Assembly: GCF_050107715.1 (NCBI RefSeq)
Contig: NZ_JBNILN010000004.1
Span: 62,001 to 126,000, forward strand
Direction of reading: 5' to 3'
Source: Metabacillus_B sp050107715
Lineage (GTDB): Bacteria; Bacillota; Bacilli; Bacillales; Bacillaceae
DNA: 64,000 nucleotides
In this document: positions 25,814 through 34,031 of the stretch, one piece after another
How the letters are laid out: each line of letters opens with the position of its first letter
How positions within the stretch are numbered: position 1 is the first letter of the stretch
Translations under genes and position numbers: made by a program
The notes under the pieces: generated by a model
Told to the model about the DNA's origin: nothing
Seen by the model: the letters and a program-made list of their open reading frames with translations, nothing else
Database searches by the model: none

Positions 25814-25846
25814 TCAAGCATACCCTCCTCAATCAATATTCATTCC

Positions 25847-25875
25847 ATTGTATGCTGGGCTAATATTGATAGTTC
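25847..25875 (-). promoter_or_regulatory. candidate sigma-E promoter of cotE (proximal)
   Basis: On the minus strand the -10 CATACAAT is a perfect match to the sigma-E consensus; GAACTAT 14 nt upstream is a weak -35. It lies 34 nt upstream of the cotE start. Confidence 0.5.
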
Positions 25876-25931
25876 TTTATTTACACGAACCCGCAGACAC
25901 GGTCTACTTAGTCCATGACGTTCCTATTTCA

Positions 25932-25960
25932 TATGTATGCATGAGCCCAAAAAAATGTGC
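25932..25960 (-). promoter_or_regulatory. candidate sigma-E promoter of cotE (distal)
   Basis: On the minus strand GCACATT (6 of 7 matches to the sigma-E -35), 14 nt, then CATACATA (7 of 8). It lies between the repeat array and cotE. Confidence 0.4.
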
Positions 25961-25977
25961 CTACTTTTTAAAGCGGA

Positions 25978-26079
25978 GGCGGCTTGCTCAGCCCCGACAA
26001 GCATAAGATGGGCAGACCGGGGAAGGTGCCCTTTCCTTCCCCGGGCTGAACAGCTTATGACCTCGAGGGGCTAGCCGCC
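25978..26079. repeat. repeat unit 1, four-level nested hairpin
   Basis: A 102-nt fold with four perfect nested stems: GGCGGCT (25978-25984) with AGCCGCC (26073-26079); AGCCCC (25990-25995) with GGGGCT (26067-26072); CATAAG (26002-26007) with CTTATG (26054-26059); and CCGGGGAAGG (26017-26026) with CCTTCCCCGG (26035-26044). The tail of the unit (about 26080-26132) resembles the other units at GAGCATTGAGTATGCACTAC. Confidence 0.85.
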
Positions 26080-26132
26080 GGAGCTGGGTAATGAAACTTA
26101 GTCCAAAAAAGAGCATTGAGTATGCACTACTT

Positions 26133-26286
26133 ATGAGGGCGCTTGATCAGCCGTGAGAGACGGTGGGGCTCCTGACGGAGAGGCGCTCTTTGCCTCGACC
26201 GAAGGAGCGAAGCGTCCGAACGGCTAGCGCCCGGAGCTGGATAGCGAGATTAAGTAAAAAGAGGAGCATCGAGTATGCACCACCTA
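26133..26286. repeat. repeat unit 2
   Basis: Closed by GGGCGCT (26137-26143) pairing with AGCGCCC (26226-26232). Inside are short hairpins CCGT/ACGG, CTCC/GGAG and GAGG/CCTC. The distal half is shared with unit 3. Confidence 0.75.
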
Positions 26287-26455
26287 GGAGGCGGCTTATG
26301 GATGTTCTGCTAAGGGCGCGGCGTCCTGCCGCAACGCAGAACGGACCCGCGTCCTGCGGGCCCTCGACCGAAGGAGCGAAGCGTCCGAACGGCTGGCGCC
26401 CGGAGCTGGATAGCGAGATTAAATAAAAAGAGGAGCATTGAGTATGCACTACTTA
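26287..26455. repeat. repeat unit 3, followed by a partial fourth unit to about 26515
   Basis: Starts GGAGGCGGCTTATGGATG, as does the partial unit at 26456. Its distal half is about 96% identical to unit 2. The variable middle (about 26314-26361) contains its own inverted repeats (CCGC.../GCGG). Confidence 0.75.
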
Positions 26456-26529
26456 GGAGGCGGCTTATGGATGTTCTGCTAATGGAACTGCGTCCCGCTG
26501 CGTTCTGGAACAGGAATCAGCATAAAGAA

Positions 26530-26572
26530 AAGCTGACATGAAAAGGATTTGAGGTCCTTTAAATGTCAGCTT
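26530..26572 (-). terminator. ricA terminator
   Basis: A 10-bp perfect outer stem (AAGCTGACAT/ATGTCAGCTT) with an inner AAAGGA/TCCTTT stem, followed on the minus strand by TTTTCTTT. Confidence 0.85.
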
Positions 26573-26596
26573 CTCTCTTTTTATTCAGTCATGCGC

Positions 26597-27022
26597 TCAG
26601 CAGCTTCCTGGGCTGTTCTTCATTTTAGAACCGGTTTCTCCTGAAAGCAGATCGCCGCCGGTCGTTTCAATAATACGGTCTGTAACTTGGTTTGAAATGG
26701 TATTGGCAACAAGCTGGAGAAGGTCGTTGACTTCCAGCTGCGAGTCCTGGAACTCCTGGATGATTGGAAGCTGGTCCAGTTCTTCCTGGATGCGGTCGAT
26801 TTTTTCTTCCACTTGTTTAAGGGCTTCTGTTTTGCCGTAATGCTGAAAGTTGACAGCTTGCTTTTGGAGGCTTTTGATGCTTGCGATCATGCTGCGCACT
26901 TTTTCATTCCCATTAAGCTGAGCCTCTGCTCTTTTAAAGAAATCCACTTCCTCTGTTTCGGAGATCATTTGAGCAAGCTCGCGCGACCGCGCAACAATAT
27001 CATCTTTTGAATACCGAGTCAT
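26597..27022 (-). CDS. ricA: RicA (YmcA), subunit of the RicAFT complex
   Basis: A 141-residue helical protein. RicA, with RicF (YlbF) and RicT (YaaT), forms an iron-sulfur-containing complex that works with RNase Y in mRNA maturation and affects competence, biofilm formation and sporulation in B. subtilis. Family segments SETEEVDFFKRAEAQLN, SLQKQAVNFQHYGKTEALKQVE, and DSQLEVNDLLQLVANTISNQV are clear. A C-terminal cysteine (last residue) is a possible cluster ligand. The start codon directly follows the miaB stop, so the genes are coupled. Its partner RNase Y is also encoded in this window. Confidence 0.95.
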   Translation of the reverse strand: MTRYSKDDIVARSRELAQMISETEEVDFFKRAEAQLNGNEKVRSMIASIKSLQKQAVNFQHYGKTEALKQVEEKIDRIQEELDQLPIIQEFQDSQLEVNDLLQLVANTISNQVTDRIIETTGGDLLSGETGSKMKNSPGSC

Positions 27023-28552
27023 TTACTTCACCTCTATCGCTTCTTCTGCCATCTCCCCGTCCAGTGACCAGGTTTTGGCTTTCGTGACTTTTACTTTTAC
27101 AATGCTGCCGATTGCTTCCTTCGGTCCCCTGAAGTTTACGAGTTTGCTTTTTTCTGTATAGCCGGCCAGAACATCCGGGTTGTTTTTGCTCTCGCCTTCA
27201 ACTAATACTTCGACAACCTTGCCCTCGTATTCCTTCATTTTTTTAGCAGAAGTTTCATTAACAAGCTTGTTGAGACGCTGAAGGCGCTCTTTTTTGACTC
27301 TCATCGGCACGTTATCCTGCATCTTGGCTGCAGGCGTGCCTTCTCTTGGTGAATAGATGAACGTGTAAGCACTATCATATTCTACTTCTCTGTATAAAGA
27401 CAGTGTCTCTTCAAACTGTTCTTCAGTTTCATTAGGAAAACCAACAATAATATCGGTTGTCAAGGTAGCATTCGGCATCGCCGTTCTGATTTTTTTCACA
27501 AGTTCCAAATAATGCTCTCGTGAGTATTTTCTCGCCATCAGCTTTAGTACCTCGGAGCTTCCGGATTGCACTGGAAGGTGGATATGGTCCAGAAGATTGC
27601 CGCCTTTAGCCAGCACCTCTATCAGATGATCATCAAAGTCGCGCGGATGGCTGGTTGTGAAACGGATACGGGGAATATCGATTTTGCGGAGTTCATCCAT
27701 TAAATCCCCCAAGCCGTATTCCAGATCGCTGAAATCTTTGCCGTATGCATTTACGTTTTGTCCGAGCAATGTAATCTCCTGATAGCCCTGTGCCGCAAGC
27801 TTGCGAACCTCCTGAATGATTTCATCAGGACGCCTGCTTCGCTCTTTACCCCGTGTATAGGGAACGATGCAGTACGTACAGAATTTATCACAGCCGTACA
27901 TGATGTTCACCCAGCCTTTAGTCGTTCCCTTTCGGACTCTGGGAAGGTTCTCAATGACATCGCCTTCCTTAGACCAAACCTCAATCACCATTTCCTTGGA
28001 CATGTATGCATCCTTCAGGATATGAGGCAGGCGATGAATGTTGTGTGTACCGAAAATCATATCAATATGGGGATGTTTTTGCATAATTTTATTGACGACT
28101 GATTCTTCCTGGGACATGCATCCGCAAACCCCCACAAGAAGGCCTGGCTTCTCAAGTTTTAAAGGCTTAAGATGGCCGATTTCGCCAAATACTTTATTTT
28201 CTGCATTTTCTCGGATCGCACACGTGTTTAACAGGATGACATCAGCATCTTCTGTTGTATCGGTCGCTTCAAAGCCAAGGGCGGTAAAGATCCCTGCCAT
28301 CACCTCAGTATCGTGTTCGTTCATTTGGCAGCCATAGGTGCGAATGTAAAACTTCTTTCCGTTTCCAAGTCCCCGGAACTCTTCTGAGATGGAGAAATCG
28401 TTTTTATATTGAATGTCTTCCTTGCCGCGTTTTTTTGCATCTTTTAAAGAAGGCGGCATGTAGACAGCCTGAAAATATTTGCTGTAATCTTTCTCAGTTT
28501 TTTTCGATTCAGGCTGAACCTGATTGTTTTCGCTGCGCTGTTTTTCGTTCAT
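27023..28552 (-). CDS. miaB: tRNA-2-methylthio-N6-dimethylallyladenosine synthase MiaB
   Basis: A radical SAM methylthiotransferase that completes ms2i6A37 in tRNA after MiaA. Order: Bacillus-specific N-terminal extension; N-terminal UPF0004 domain with three cluster cysteines (YGCQMNEHD, NTCAIRE, GVCGCMSQ); radical SAM motif GCDKFCTYCIVPYTRG (CxxxCxxC); C-terminal TRAM domain (EGKVVEVLVEGES). Start at 28552 follows AAAGGAG and gives 509 residues; the longer frame from 28570 would include the ribosome binding site. Operon with ricA. Confidence 0.96.
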   Translation of the reverse strand: MNEKQRSENNQVQPESKKTEKDYSKYFQAVYMPPSLKDAKKRGKEDIQYKNDFSISEEFRGLGNGKKFYIRTYGCQMNEHDTEVMAGIFTALGFEATDTTEDADVILLNTCAIRENAENKVFGEIGHLKPLKLEKPGLLVGVCGCMSQEESVVNKIMQKHPHIDMIFGTHNIHRLPHILKDAYMSKEMVIEVWSKEGDVIENLPRVRKGTTKGWVNIMYGCDKFCTYCIVPYTRGKERSRRPDEIIQEVRKLAAQGYQEITLLGQNVNAYGKDFSDLEYGLGDLMDELRKIDIPRIRFTTSHPRDFDDHLIEVLAKGGNLLDHIHLPVQSGSSEVLKLMARKYSREHYLELVKKIRTAMPNATLTTDIIVGFPNETEEQFEETLSLYREVEYDSAYTFIYSPREGTPAAKMQDNVPMRVKKERLQRLNKLVNETSAKKMKEYEGKVVEVLVEGESKNNPDVLAGYTEKSKLVNFRGPKEAIGSIVKVKVTKAKTWSLDGEMAEEAIEVK

Positions 28553-28688
28553 GGAGAGCGCTCCTTTCAAATACCGCTTATCTCTTTTATCAGCTTAAGC
28601 TGATGATTATATAAAAGAAGTTTTCAATTTTATAGTATAACTTTTATTAGAGCGGCATACAATAGATGCCGCTTGATTTCACGCAAAA

Positions 28689-28713
28689 AAAGAGAGGGTC
28701 CGGCCCTCTCTTT
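28689..28713 (-). terminator. tdh-kbl terminator
   Basis: A 10-bp perfect stem (AAAGAGAGGG/CCCTCTCTTT) followed on the minus strand by a seven-T run. Confidence 0.92.
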
Positions 28714-28784
28714 GAACAGCATTTGCAGGTTACCGTTCACTTTTTCGTACTTTGCACGTTTAACAGGCAGACAATGTCTGATGC

Positions 28785-29960
28785 TTAGATGATGGATAAT
28801 TCCTTGCCTGCTTTTTCGAAAAGATCCAATGCTTCCTGGAGTTCCTGACGGGAATGCTGGGCTGTTACGATCGTACGGACACGGGCCTGTCCTTTTGAAA
28901 CGGTCGGGAAGGCAATGCCCTGGGCAAACACACCATATTCCAGCAGCTTGTCTGAAAATTGATGGCACCTCGCTTCGTCTCCAACAATGACCGGTGTTAC
29001 AGGTGTTTCACTCTTGCCGGTATCAAATCCTAACTTCTCCAGTCCTTCTTTAAAAAACTTTGCGTTATCCCACAGCTTCTCAATCAGTTCCGGTTCTTCC
29101 AGCAGGACATCTATTGCTTCCATGCAGGCAGCCGTTACTGCAGGGGGGTGGGAGGTGCTGAACAAGAAAGGACGGCCTTTATGAATCAGGTAATCAATCA
29201 GTGTTTTTGTGCTTGCTACATACCCTCCGAGCACACCAATTGCTTTGCTCAAAGTTCCGACCTGGATATGAACACGCCCATCGAGACTAAAATGGTTTAC
29301 GCTTCCCCTGCCATTTTCTCCAAGGACACCGGAAGCATGTGCGTCATCCACCATAATCAGAGCATCGTATTTTTCAGCAAGCTCCACGATCTCCGGCAGC
29401 GGCGCGATGTTTCCGTCCATCGAAAAAACACCGTCCGTTACAATGAGGCGGACCCGGTACTCCGCTGACTCTTTCAATGCACGCTCCAGATCGTCCATAT
29501 CTACATGCTTATACACTTTTCTTGCCGCCTTCGTCAAACGGATCCCATCAATGATGGAAGCGTGATTCAGAGAATCTGAAATAACGACATCCTCCTGCGT
29601 TAAAATGGAAGAAAGCACGCCCTGATTCGTCGTGAATCCGGATTGAAAAACAAGGGCCGCTTCCGTATGCTTAAATGCAGCCAGCTTCTGCTCAAGCTCT
29701 TCATGCATAGAAAATGTTCCGGCTATGGTTCGGACAGAACCCGTTCCTGCTCCGTATTTTTGTGCAGCGTCCACAGCAGCTCTACGAAGCCGCGGATGTG
29801 AAGTAAGACCCAAGTAGTTATTAGATGAAAGCTGAATAACCTCTTTGCCATTGATGATAACTTTTGATCCCTGTTCGGATTCCAGAGGAACAAGCTTTCG
29901 GAACGTTCCCTGCTTTTTCATTTCATCCAGTTCTGCCTGTAAATATTCAAATCCTCTCAT
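28785..29960 (-). CDS. kbl: glycine C-acetyltransferase (2-amino-3-ketobutyrate CoA ligase)
   Basis: A 391-residue PLP enzyme of the alpha-oxoamine synthase family. It cleaves 2-amino-3-oxobutyrate, made by Tdh from threonine, into glycine and acetyl-CoA. Seen are LSSNNYLGLTSHPRL, GTGSVRTIAGT, VDDAHASGVLGENGRG, and the PLP lysine in GTLSKAIGVLGGY. BioF-type enzymes are similar, but the partner gene tdh directly upstream (18-nt gap) decides the assignment. ATG follows AGGAGGGG. Confidence 0.94.
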   Translation of the reverse strand: MRGFEYLQAELDEMKKQGTFRKLVPLESEQGSKVIINGKEVIQLSSNNYLGLTSHPRLRRAAVDAAQKYGAGTGSVRTIAGTFSMHEELEQKLAAFKHTEAALVFQSGFTTNQGVLSSILTQEDVVISDSLNHASIIDGIRLTKAARKVYKHVDMDDLERALKESAEYRVRLIVTDGVFSMDGNIAPLPEIVELAEKYDALIMVDDAHASGVLGENGRGSVNHFSLDGRVHIQVGTLSKAIGVLGGYVASTKTLIDYLIHKGRPFLFSTSHPPAVTAACMEAIDVLLEEPELIEKLWDNAKFFKEGLEKLGFDTGKSETPVTPVIVGDEARCHQFSDKLLEYGVFAQGIAFPTVSKGQARVRTIVTAQHSRQELQEALDLFEKAGKELSII

Positions 29961-29978
29961 TTATACCCCTCCTGAAAG

Positions 29979-31022
29979 TTAGTAAGGATGCAAAACTACT
30001 TTTCCGCATTTTCCCTGTATCATCAAATCAAATCCTCTTTCAAATTCTTCAAGCTTTAAATGATGCGTGATCAGTCGCTCTACATTCACCTGGCCTGATT
30101 TGAGAAGACTTGAAACCTGCTGCCACGTTTCATACATTTTGCGGCCTGTAATCCCCTGTACGGTGATTCCCTTAAATACGATATCATTTGTTACATCAAT
30201 CTGAACAGGCTGTACCGGCAGGCTTAAAATAGACACGCGCCCTCCATTTGTAACCATTTTAAATCCTTGATCCATAGCGACCGGATGACCGGACATCTCG
30301 CAAACCACATCCACTCCGTTGCCATCCGTTGCGTCCTTGATTTTTTCTAGCGGATTGGTTTCTCCTGAATGAATGGTGATTGTCGCCCCCATCGCTTTGG
30401 CGAGCTCCAGTCGATAGCTGTTCAAATCCAGAGCGATAACCTGGGAAGCTCCTGCCGCTTTTGCCACACCCACGGCCATTATTCCTATAGGTCCGCATCC
30501 GATAACCGCCACGGATTTTCCGGCCACGTCTCCGGCCAGTACGGTGTGCACCGCATTGCCCATCGGTTCTTGAATCGACGCCACGTCCCATGGAAGGTCT
30601 TTCGGATTTTTCCAAAGATTAGAGGCAGGCAGTGCAACGTATTCTGCAAAGCACCCATTCGTATCTACTCCGATGATTTTCGTGTCTTTGCAAATATGGG
30701 CATTTCCTGTCAGACATTGCGGACATTGCCCGCAGACTAAGTGGGTTTCAGCTGAAACATGGTCACCAGGAGCTACACTCGTTACCTTGCTACCGACTTC
30801 TGCAACTTCTCCGGAAAATTCGTGCCCAAACACGTAGGGAGGCTTTACCCGGCTTTGTGACCACTGATCCCAAGTATAGATGTGTACATCCGTTCCGCAA
30901 ATAGATGTCGCTTTAACCTTAATTAGCACCTCATCTTCTTTAATTTGAGGAATATCTACTTCCTGGAGCTGAGCGCCATATCCTTCGTGATGTTTTACAA
31001 CCGCTTTCATTTTTCCGTTCAT
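29979..31022 (-). CDS. tdh: L-threonine 3-dehydrogenase
   Basis: A 347-residue zinc-dependent medium-chain dehydrogenase oxidising threonine with NAD+. Catalytic zinc site in SICGTDVHIY and GHEFSGEVAEVG; structural zinc cysteines in CGQCPQCLTGNAHIC; Rossmann motif VIGCGPIGIMAVG. The start at 31022 is supported by GGGGAG upstream; the frame could open 11 codons earlier without a ribosome binding site. First gene of the two-gene threonine degradation operon with kbl; the same order occurs in B. subtilis. Confidence 0.95.
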   Translation of the reverse strand: MNGKMKAVVKHHEGYGAQLQEVDIPQIKEDEVLIKVKATSICGTDVHIYTWDQWSQSRVKPPYVFGHEFSGEVAEVGSKVTSVAPGDHVSAETHLVCGQCPQCLTGNAHICKDTKIIGVDTNGCFAEYVALPASNLWKNPKDLPWDVASIQEPMGNAVHTVLAGDVAGKSVAVIGCGPIGIMAVGVAKAAGASQVIALDLNSYRLELAKAMGATITIHSGETNPLEKIKDATDGNGVDVVCEMSGHPVAMDQGFKMVTNGGRVSILSLPVQPVQIDVTNDIVFKGITVQGITGRKMYETWQQVSSLLKSGQVNVERLITHHLKLEEFERGFDLMIQGKCGKVVLHPY

Positions 31023-31309
31023 GATGAACACTCCCCTGTCCAAAAAACTATGCATCTAGAGTGATTCTATCATTACCCCTAATTCGAGTAAAGGCGGCTG
31101 TCCTCTCAGAAAAGACACTTGAGCACCTGGTGAAAAAACAGAGAAATTTATTTTCCATATCCTCCGGATTGGAATGGCAGGGCAGACCCTTTAAGTTGAA
31201 TTTCCTGCACGGACTGTTCCTTCCTTTAAAACAGACACCGTCTAATGAATTCATCGCCACATCTTAACCTAGCCGAAGCTTAATTACGGCCCTCTCCCCA
31301 AAAAAAAGA

Positions 31310-31327
31310 GCATCTACTTATAGATGC
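31310..31327 (-). terminator. korAB terminator
   Basis: A 7-bp stem (GCATCTA/TAGATGC), loop CTTA, followed on the minus strand by TC and an eight-T run. Confidence 0.88.
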
Positions 31328-31330
31328 CGA

Positions 31331-32197
31331 TTACATGAACTCCTCTGTTAATTGCCCGAACTGCTCCTCTGTTATCTCAAGCTTTGCTTTTGACAAGGGC
31401 TGATTGCTGTAGCCCTGAATCAAATGCTGATAGGAAGGGCGCGTCTTATCCTGATAAATCAAGCCTGTTACGAGACCGTTATATTTCATCACAGTCTGCA
31501 TGGCTTCCCCTCGGCTTGAAGAGTCGTAGTCTTCCAATGAACTGAGCTTCGTCAGGTTTTCTTTAAACCAGTCGTACGTATTCACTTTGTTGTACGTTAC
31601 GCAAGGACTGAAAACGTTGATAAAAGAAAAGCCGCTATGACGGATTCCCTGTTCAATCAAAGAGGTTAAATCCTTCAAGTCGGTTGAGAAACTTTGGGCA
31701 ACAAAGGATGCTCCTGCTGTCAGGGCCATTTCAATGACTGATAAGGATGATTCTACAGAACCCTTTGGAGTGCTTTTTGTCACAAAGCCCGAATCGCTTC
31801 TGGGTGACGTTTGACCTTTCGTCAGTCCATAGATCTGGTTATCCATTACAATATACGTAATGTCAATGTTTCTTCTAATGGCATGGATCGTGTGCCCCAT
31901 TCCGATGGCAAATCCATCCCCGTCTCCTCCTGAAGCGATGACTGTCAGTTCCCGGTTCGCCATCTTGACTCCCTGTGCGATCGGCAATGATCTTCCGTGA
32001 ATGCCATGAAAACCATAGGATTGGATGTAGCCGGATATTCTTCCCGAACAGCCAATTCCTGAAACGACCGCCATCTGATCGGGCTCAAGGCCTGCATTTG
32101 CAGCGGCTCTCTGAATCGCAGCCTGGACAGAAAAGTCTCCGCAGCCAGGGCACCAGTTCGGCTTCACATCATTTCTGAAATCTTTAAATGTAGCCAT
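31331..32197 (-). CDS. korB: 2-oxoacid:ferredoxin oxidoreductase, beta subunit
   Basis: A 288-residue thiamine-diphosphate and iron-sulfur subunit. Visible are the cluster cysteines WCPGCGD and GIGCSGRIS, and the cofactor motif ASGGDGDGFAIGMGHTIHAIRRN with DNQIYGLTKGQTSPRS. With KorA it oxidises a 2-oxoacid (2-oxoglutarate or pyruvate) to the acyl-CoA while reducing ferredoxin. The start ATG overlaps the korA stop by one nucleotide (TGATG) and has AAGGAG before it; the longer frame is not needed. 2-oxoglutarate is the most likely substrate by family, but this is not proven by sequence. Confidence 0.92.
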   Translation of the reverse strand: MATFKDFRNDVKPNWCPGCGDFSVQAAIQRAAANAGLEPDQMAVVSGIGCSGRISGYIQSYGFHGIHGRSLPIAQGVKMANRELTVIASGGDGDGFAIGMGHTIHAIRRNIDITYIVMDNQIYGLTKGQTSPRSDSGFVTKSTPKGSVESSLSVIEMALTAGASFVAQSFSTDLKDLTSLIEQGIRHSGFSFINVFSPCVTYNKVNTYDWFKENLTKLSSLEDYDSSSRGEAMQTVMKYNGLVTGLIYQDKTRPSYQHLIQGYSNQPLSKAKLEITEEQFGQLTEEFM

Positions 32198-33936
32198 CAG
32201 ATCAGCTCCTTGCATTTTGTAAATACTTCATTAGGCAAAAAGGGATTTCCATCATATTTTAAAATCGACTGAATTTTATCGGAACAGCCGATGTTCATTT
32301 TAATAATGTTCGCGAGCTGACCAGTGGCATTGTTTTCAACAACCGCAATTTTTCCGGCAGATTCAGTAAGGGAACGAAGCTCTGCAGCTGGAAATGGATG
32401 AATCAGCCGGATATGGGCATGGTTGACCTTGACCCCGTGTTCTTCAAGTCTTTCCATCACTTCTTCAATGACGCCTCGCGTGGAATTGAATCCGATGAGA
32501 AGCAAGTCAGCCTCCGTATGCTTGACTGATTTATGGATAGGCTCAGGAAACAGCAGTCCATCCATTTTTCTTAACCGCTTATCCATTTGATTTTTTCGGT
32601 TGGATGCCACCTCTGACGGCTTCCCTGTTTCCTCATGTTCCACCCCGGTTACATGATGGATGCCTTTTTTCATTCCCGGCAGCACCCTCGGGGAAATGCC
32701 TGATTCTGTAACTTCATACCGTTTAAAATATTCTTTTCCCTCACGATCCGGAATGCTTGCGTCATCTGCGAGGGCCCCTCTCCTAATCTGAATTTTTTTA
32801 TAGTCAAGCGGCTCCACCGACTGCTTGCCAAGAGACAGCTGCAAATCGGATAAGATAATAACCGGGCATTGATACTCCTCTGCGAGATTAAACGCTTCTA
32901 CCGTATCGTAGAATGCCTCCTGTACTGTGCTCGGCGCCATAACAATCTTAGGGATTTCACCATGTGTACCGTAAATCATCGCCATTAAATCTGACTGCTC
33001 CTGCTTCGTGGGCAGCCCGGTACTAGGGCCGCCCCTTTGAGTGTCTACAACAACAAGCGGTGTTTCCGTAATGCCTGATAAACCGATTGCCTCCATCATC
33101 AGTGACAAACCCGGGCCAGCCGATGCAGTAAAGGTCCTCGTCCCCGCATAATTTGCTCCGATTGCCATCGTACAGGCTGCGATTTCATCTTCCGTTTGAA
33201 TAACAGCCCCTCCGAATGAAGGCAGCTTTTTGATTAAATATTCCATAATTTCAGATGCAGGGGTTATAGGATAAGCAGCCATAAACCGCGCTCCTCCTGC
33301 CAGTGCACCAAGAGCAATCGCATCATTCCCGATCATGAACATCCGTTTTTTGCGATCCGCTCTCTCAAGGAACAGATCACTCCTGCAGTAGCGCAGCTCC
33401 TGTATCAAATAGGATGCTCCCTTTTCAATGGCATCCATATTCATTTCAACTACCTTCTGTCCTTTTCTGCCGTAAGTTTCATTTACAACTTCAAAGAAAT
33501 CCTCCGGCTTCAGATTGAGAATTGCGCTTGTCGCTCCAATCGCCACCATGTTTTTCATGAGGGATGTTCCGAGGTCTGAAGCAATTTCGGTGAAGGGGAT
33601 GGAGAACAGGGTCACGCCTTCCGCATTGGATAGGACAGGACTAAACCTTGAATCAGCTAAAACAATTCCTCCAGCCCTCAATTCGCTTGAGTTCACATCG
33701 ATCGTTTCCTGGTCAAATGCGACTAAAATGTCCAGATCATCGGATATGGTGCGAATTTGTGACGTGCTTACCCTGATTTTGTTATTGGTATGCCCTCCTT
33801 TAATTCTCGAAGAAAAATGTCTGTATCCGTATAAATAATAGCCCAGCCGGTTTAAGGCAATGGAAAATACCTCACCCGTCGACTCAATCCCTTCACCCTG
33901 CTGTCCCCCTACTTTCCATGAAAGCTGCTTAATCAT
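32197..33936 (-). CDS. korA: 2-oxoacid:ferredoxin oxidoreductase, fused gamma-alpha subunit
   Basis: A 579-residue fusion. The first about 190 residues are the gamma domain (GGQQGEGIESTGEVFSIALN, FSSRIKGGHTNNKIRVS). The rest is the alpha pyrimidine-binding domain (GNDAIALGALAGGARFMAAYPITPASEIMEYL, TASAGPGLSLMMEAIGLSG, DTQRGGPSTGLPTKQEQSDL), with the C-terminal transketolase-like domain. It is the first gene of korAB and starts with ATG after AAAGGGGGC. It provides a ferredoxin-linked alternative to the 2-oxoglutarate dehydrogenase complex. Confidence 0.92.
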   Translation of the reverse strand: MIKQLSWKVGGQQGEGIESTGEVFSIALNRLGYYLYGYRHFSSRIKGGHTNNKIRVSTSQIRTISDDLDILVAFDQETIDVNSSELRAGGIVLADSRFSPVLSNAEGVTLFSIPFTEIASDLGTSLMKNMVAIGATSAILNLKPEDFFEVVNETYGRKGQKVVEMNMDAIEKGASYLIQELRYCRSDLFLERADRKKRMFMIGNDAIALGALAGGARFMAAYPITPASEIMEYLIKKLPSFGGAVIQTEDEIAACTMAIGANYAGTRTFTASAGPGLSLMMEAIGLSGITETPLVVVDTQRGGPSTGLPTKQEQSDLMAMIYGTHGEIPKIVMAPSTVQEAFYDTVEAFNLAEEYQCPVIILSDLQLSLGKQSVEPLDYKKIQIRRGALADDASIPDREGKEYFKRYEVTESGISPRVLPGMKKGIHHVTGVEHEETGKPSEVASNRKNQMDKRLRKMDGLLFPEPIHKSVKHTEADLLLIGFNSTRGVIEEVMERLEEHGVKVNHAHIRLIHPFPAAELRSLTESAGKIAVVENNATGQLANIIKMNIGCSDKIQSILKYDGNPFLPNEVFTKCKELI

Positions 33937-34031
33937 ACATGTGCCCCCTTTATTTCAGCTTTAAAATATGTACAAATTTTTTTCGTGTCAGCCTGCGAAA
34001 CACAGCCCTTTTTTCTTAATTTTTAAAAAAT

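Larger units (their letters stand above)
25970..26515. repeat. tandem array of structured intergenic repeats (three units plus a partial fourth)
   Basis: The stretch between the cotE promoters and the ricA terminator is made of GC-rich repeat units of about 155-170 bp. A block of 121 bp at 26193-26313 recurs at 26362-26482 (offset 169 bp) with 5 differences. The repeated core includes, on the plus strand, CTCGACCGAAGGAGCGAAGC, CCCGGAGCTGGATAGCGAGA, GAGTATGCAC and CGGCTTATGGATGTTCTGC. Each unit has internal inverted repeats. No transposase, direct flanking repeats or credible gene is present. From memory, related sequences (CTAGCTCC...GCCTAGCCCCTCG) recur between genes in other Bacillaceae; this has not been searched. 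Confidence 0.85.

Noticed and set aside
26147..26449. 100-codon open frame on the minus strand and an 87-codon frame on the plus strand inside the repeat array
   Set aside because: Both consist of translated repeat units, have no ribosome binding site and owe their openness to the GC-rich repeats.
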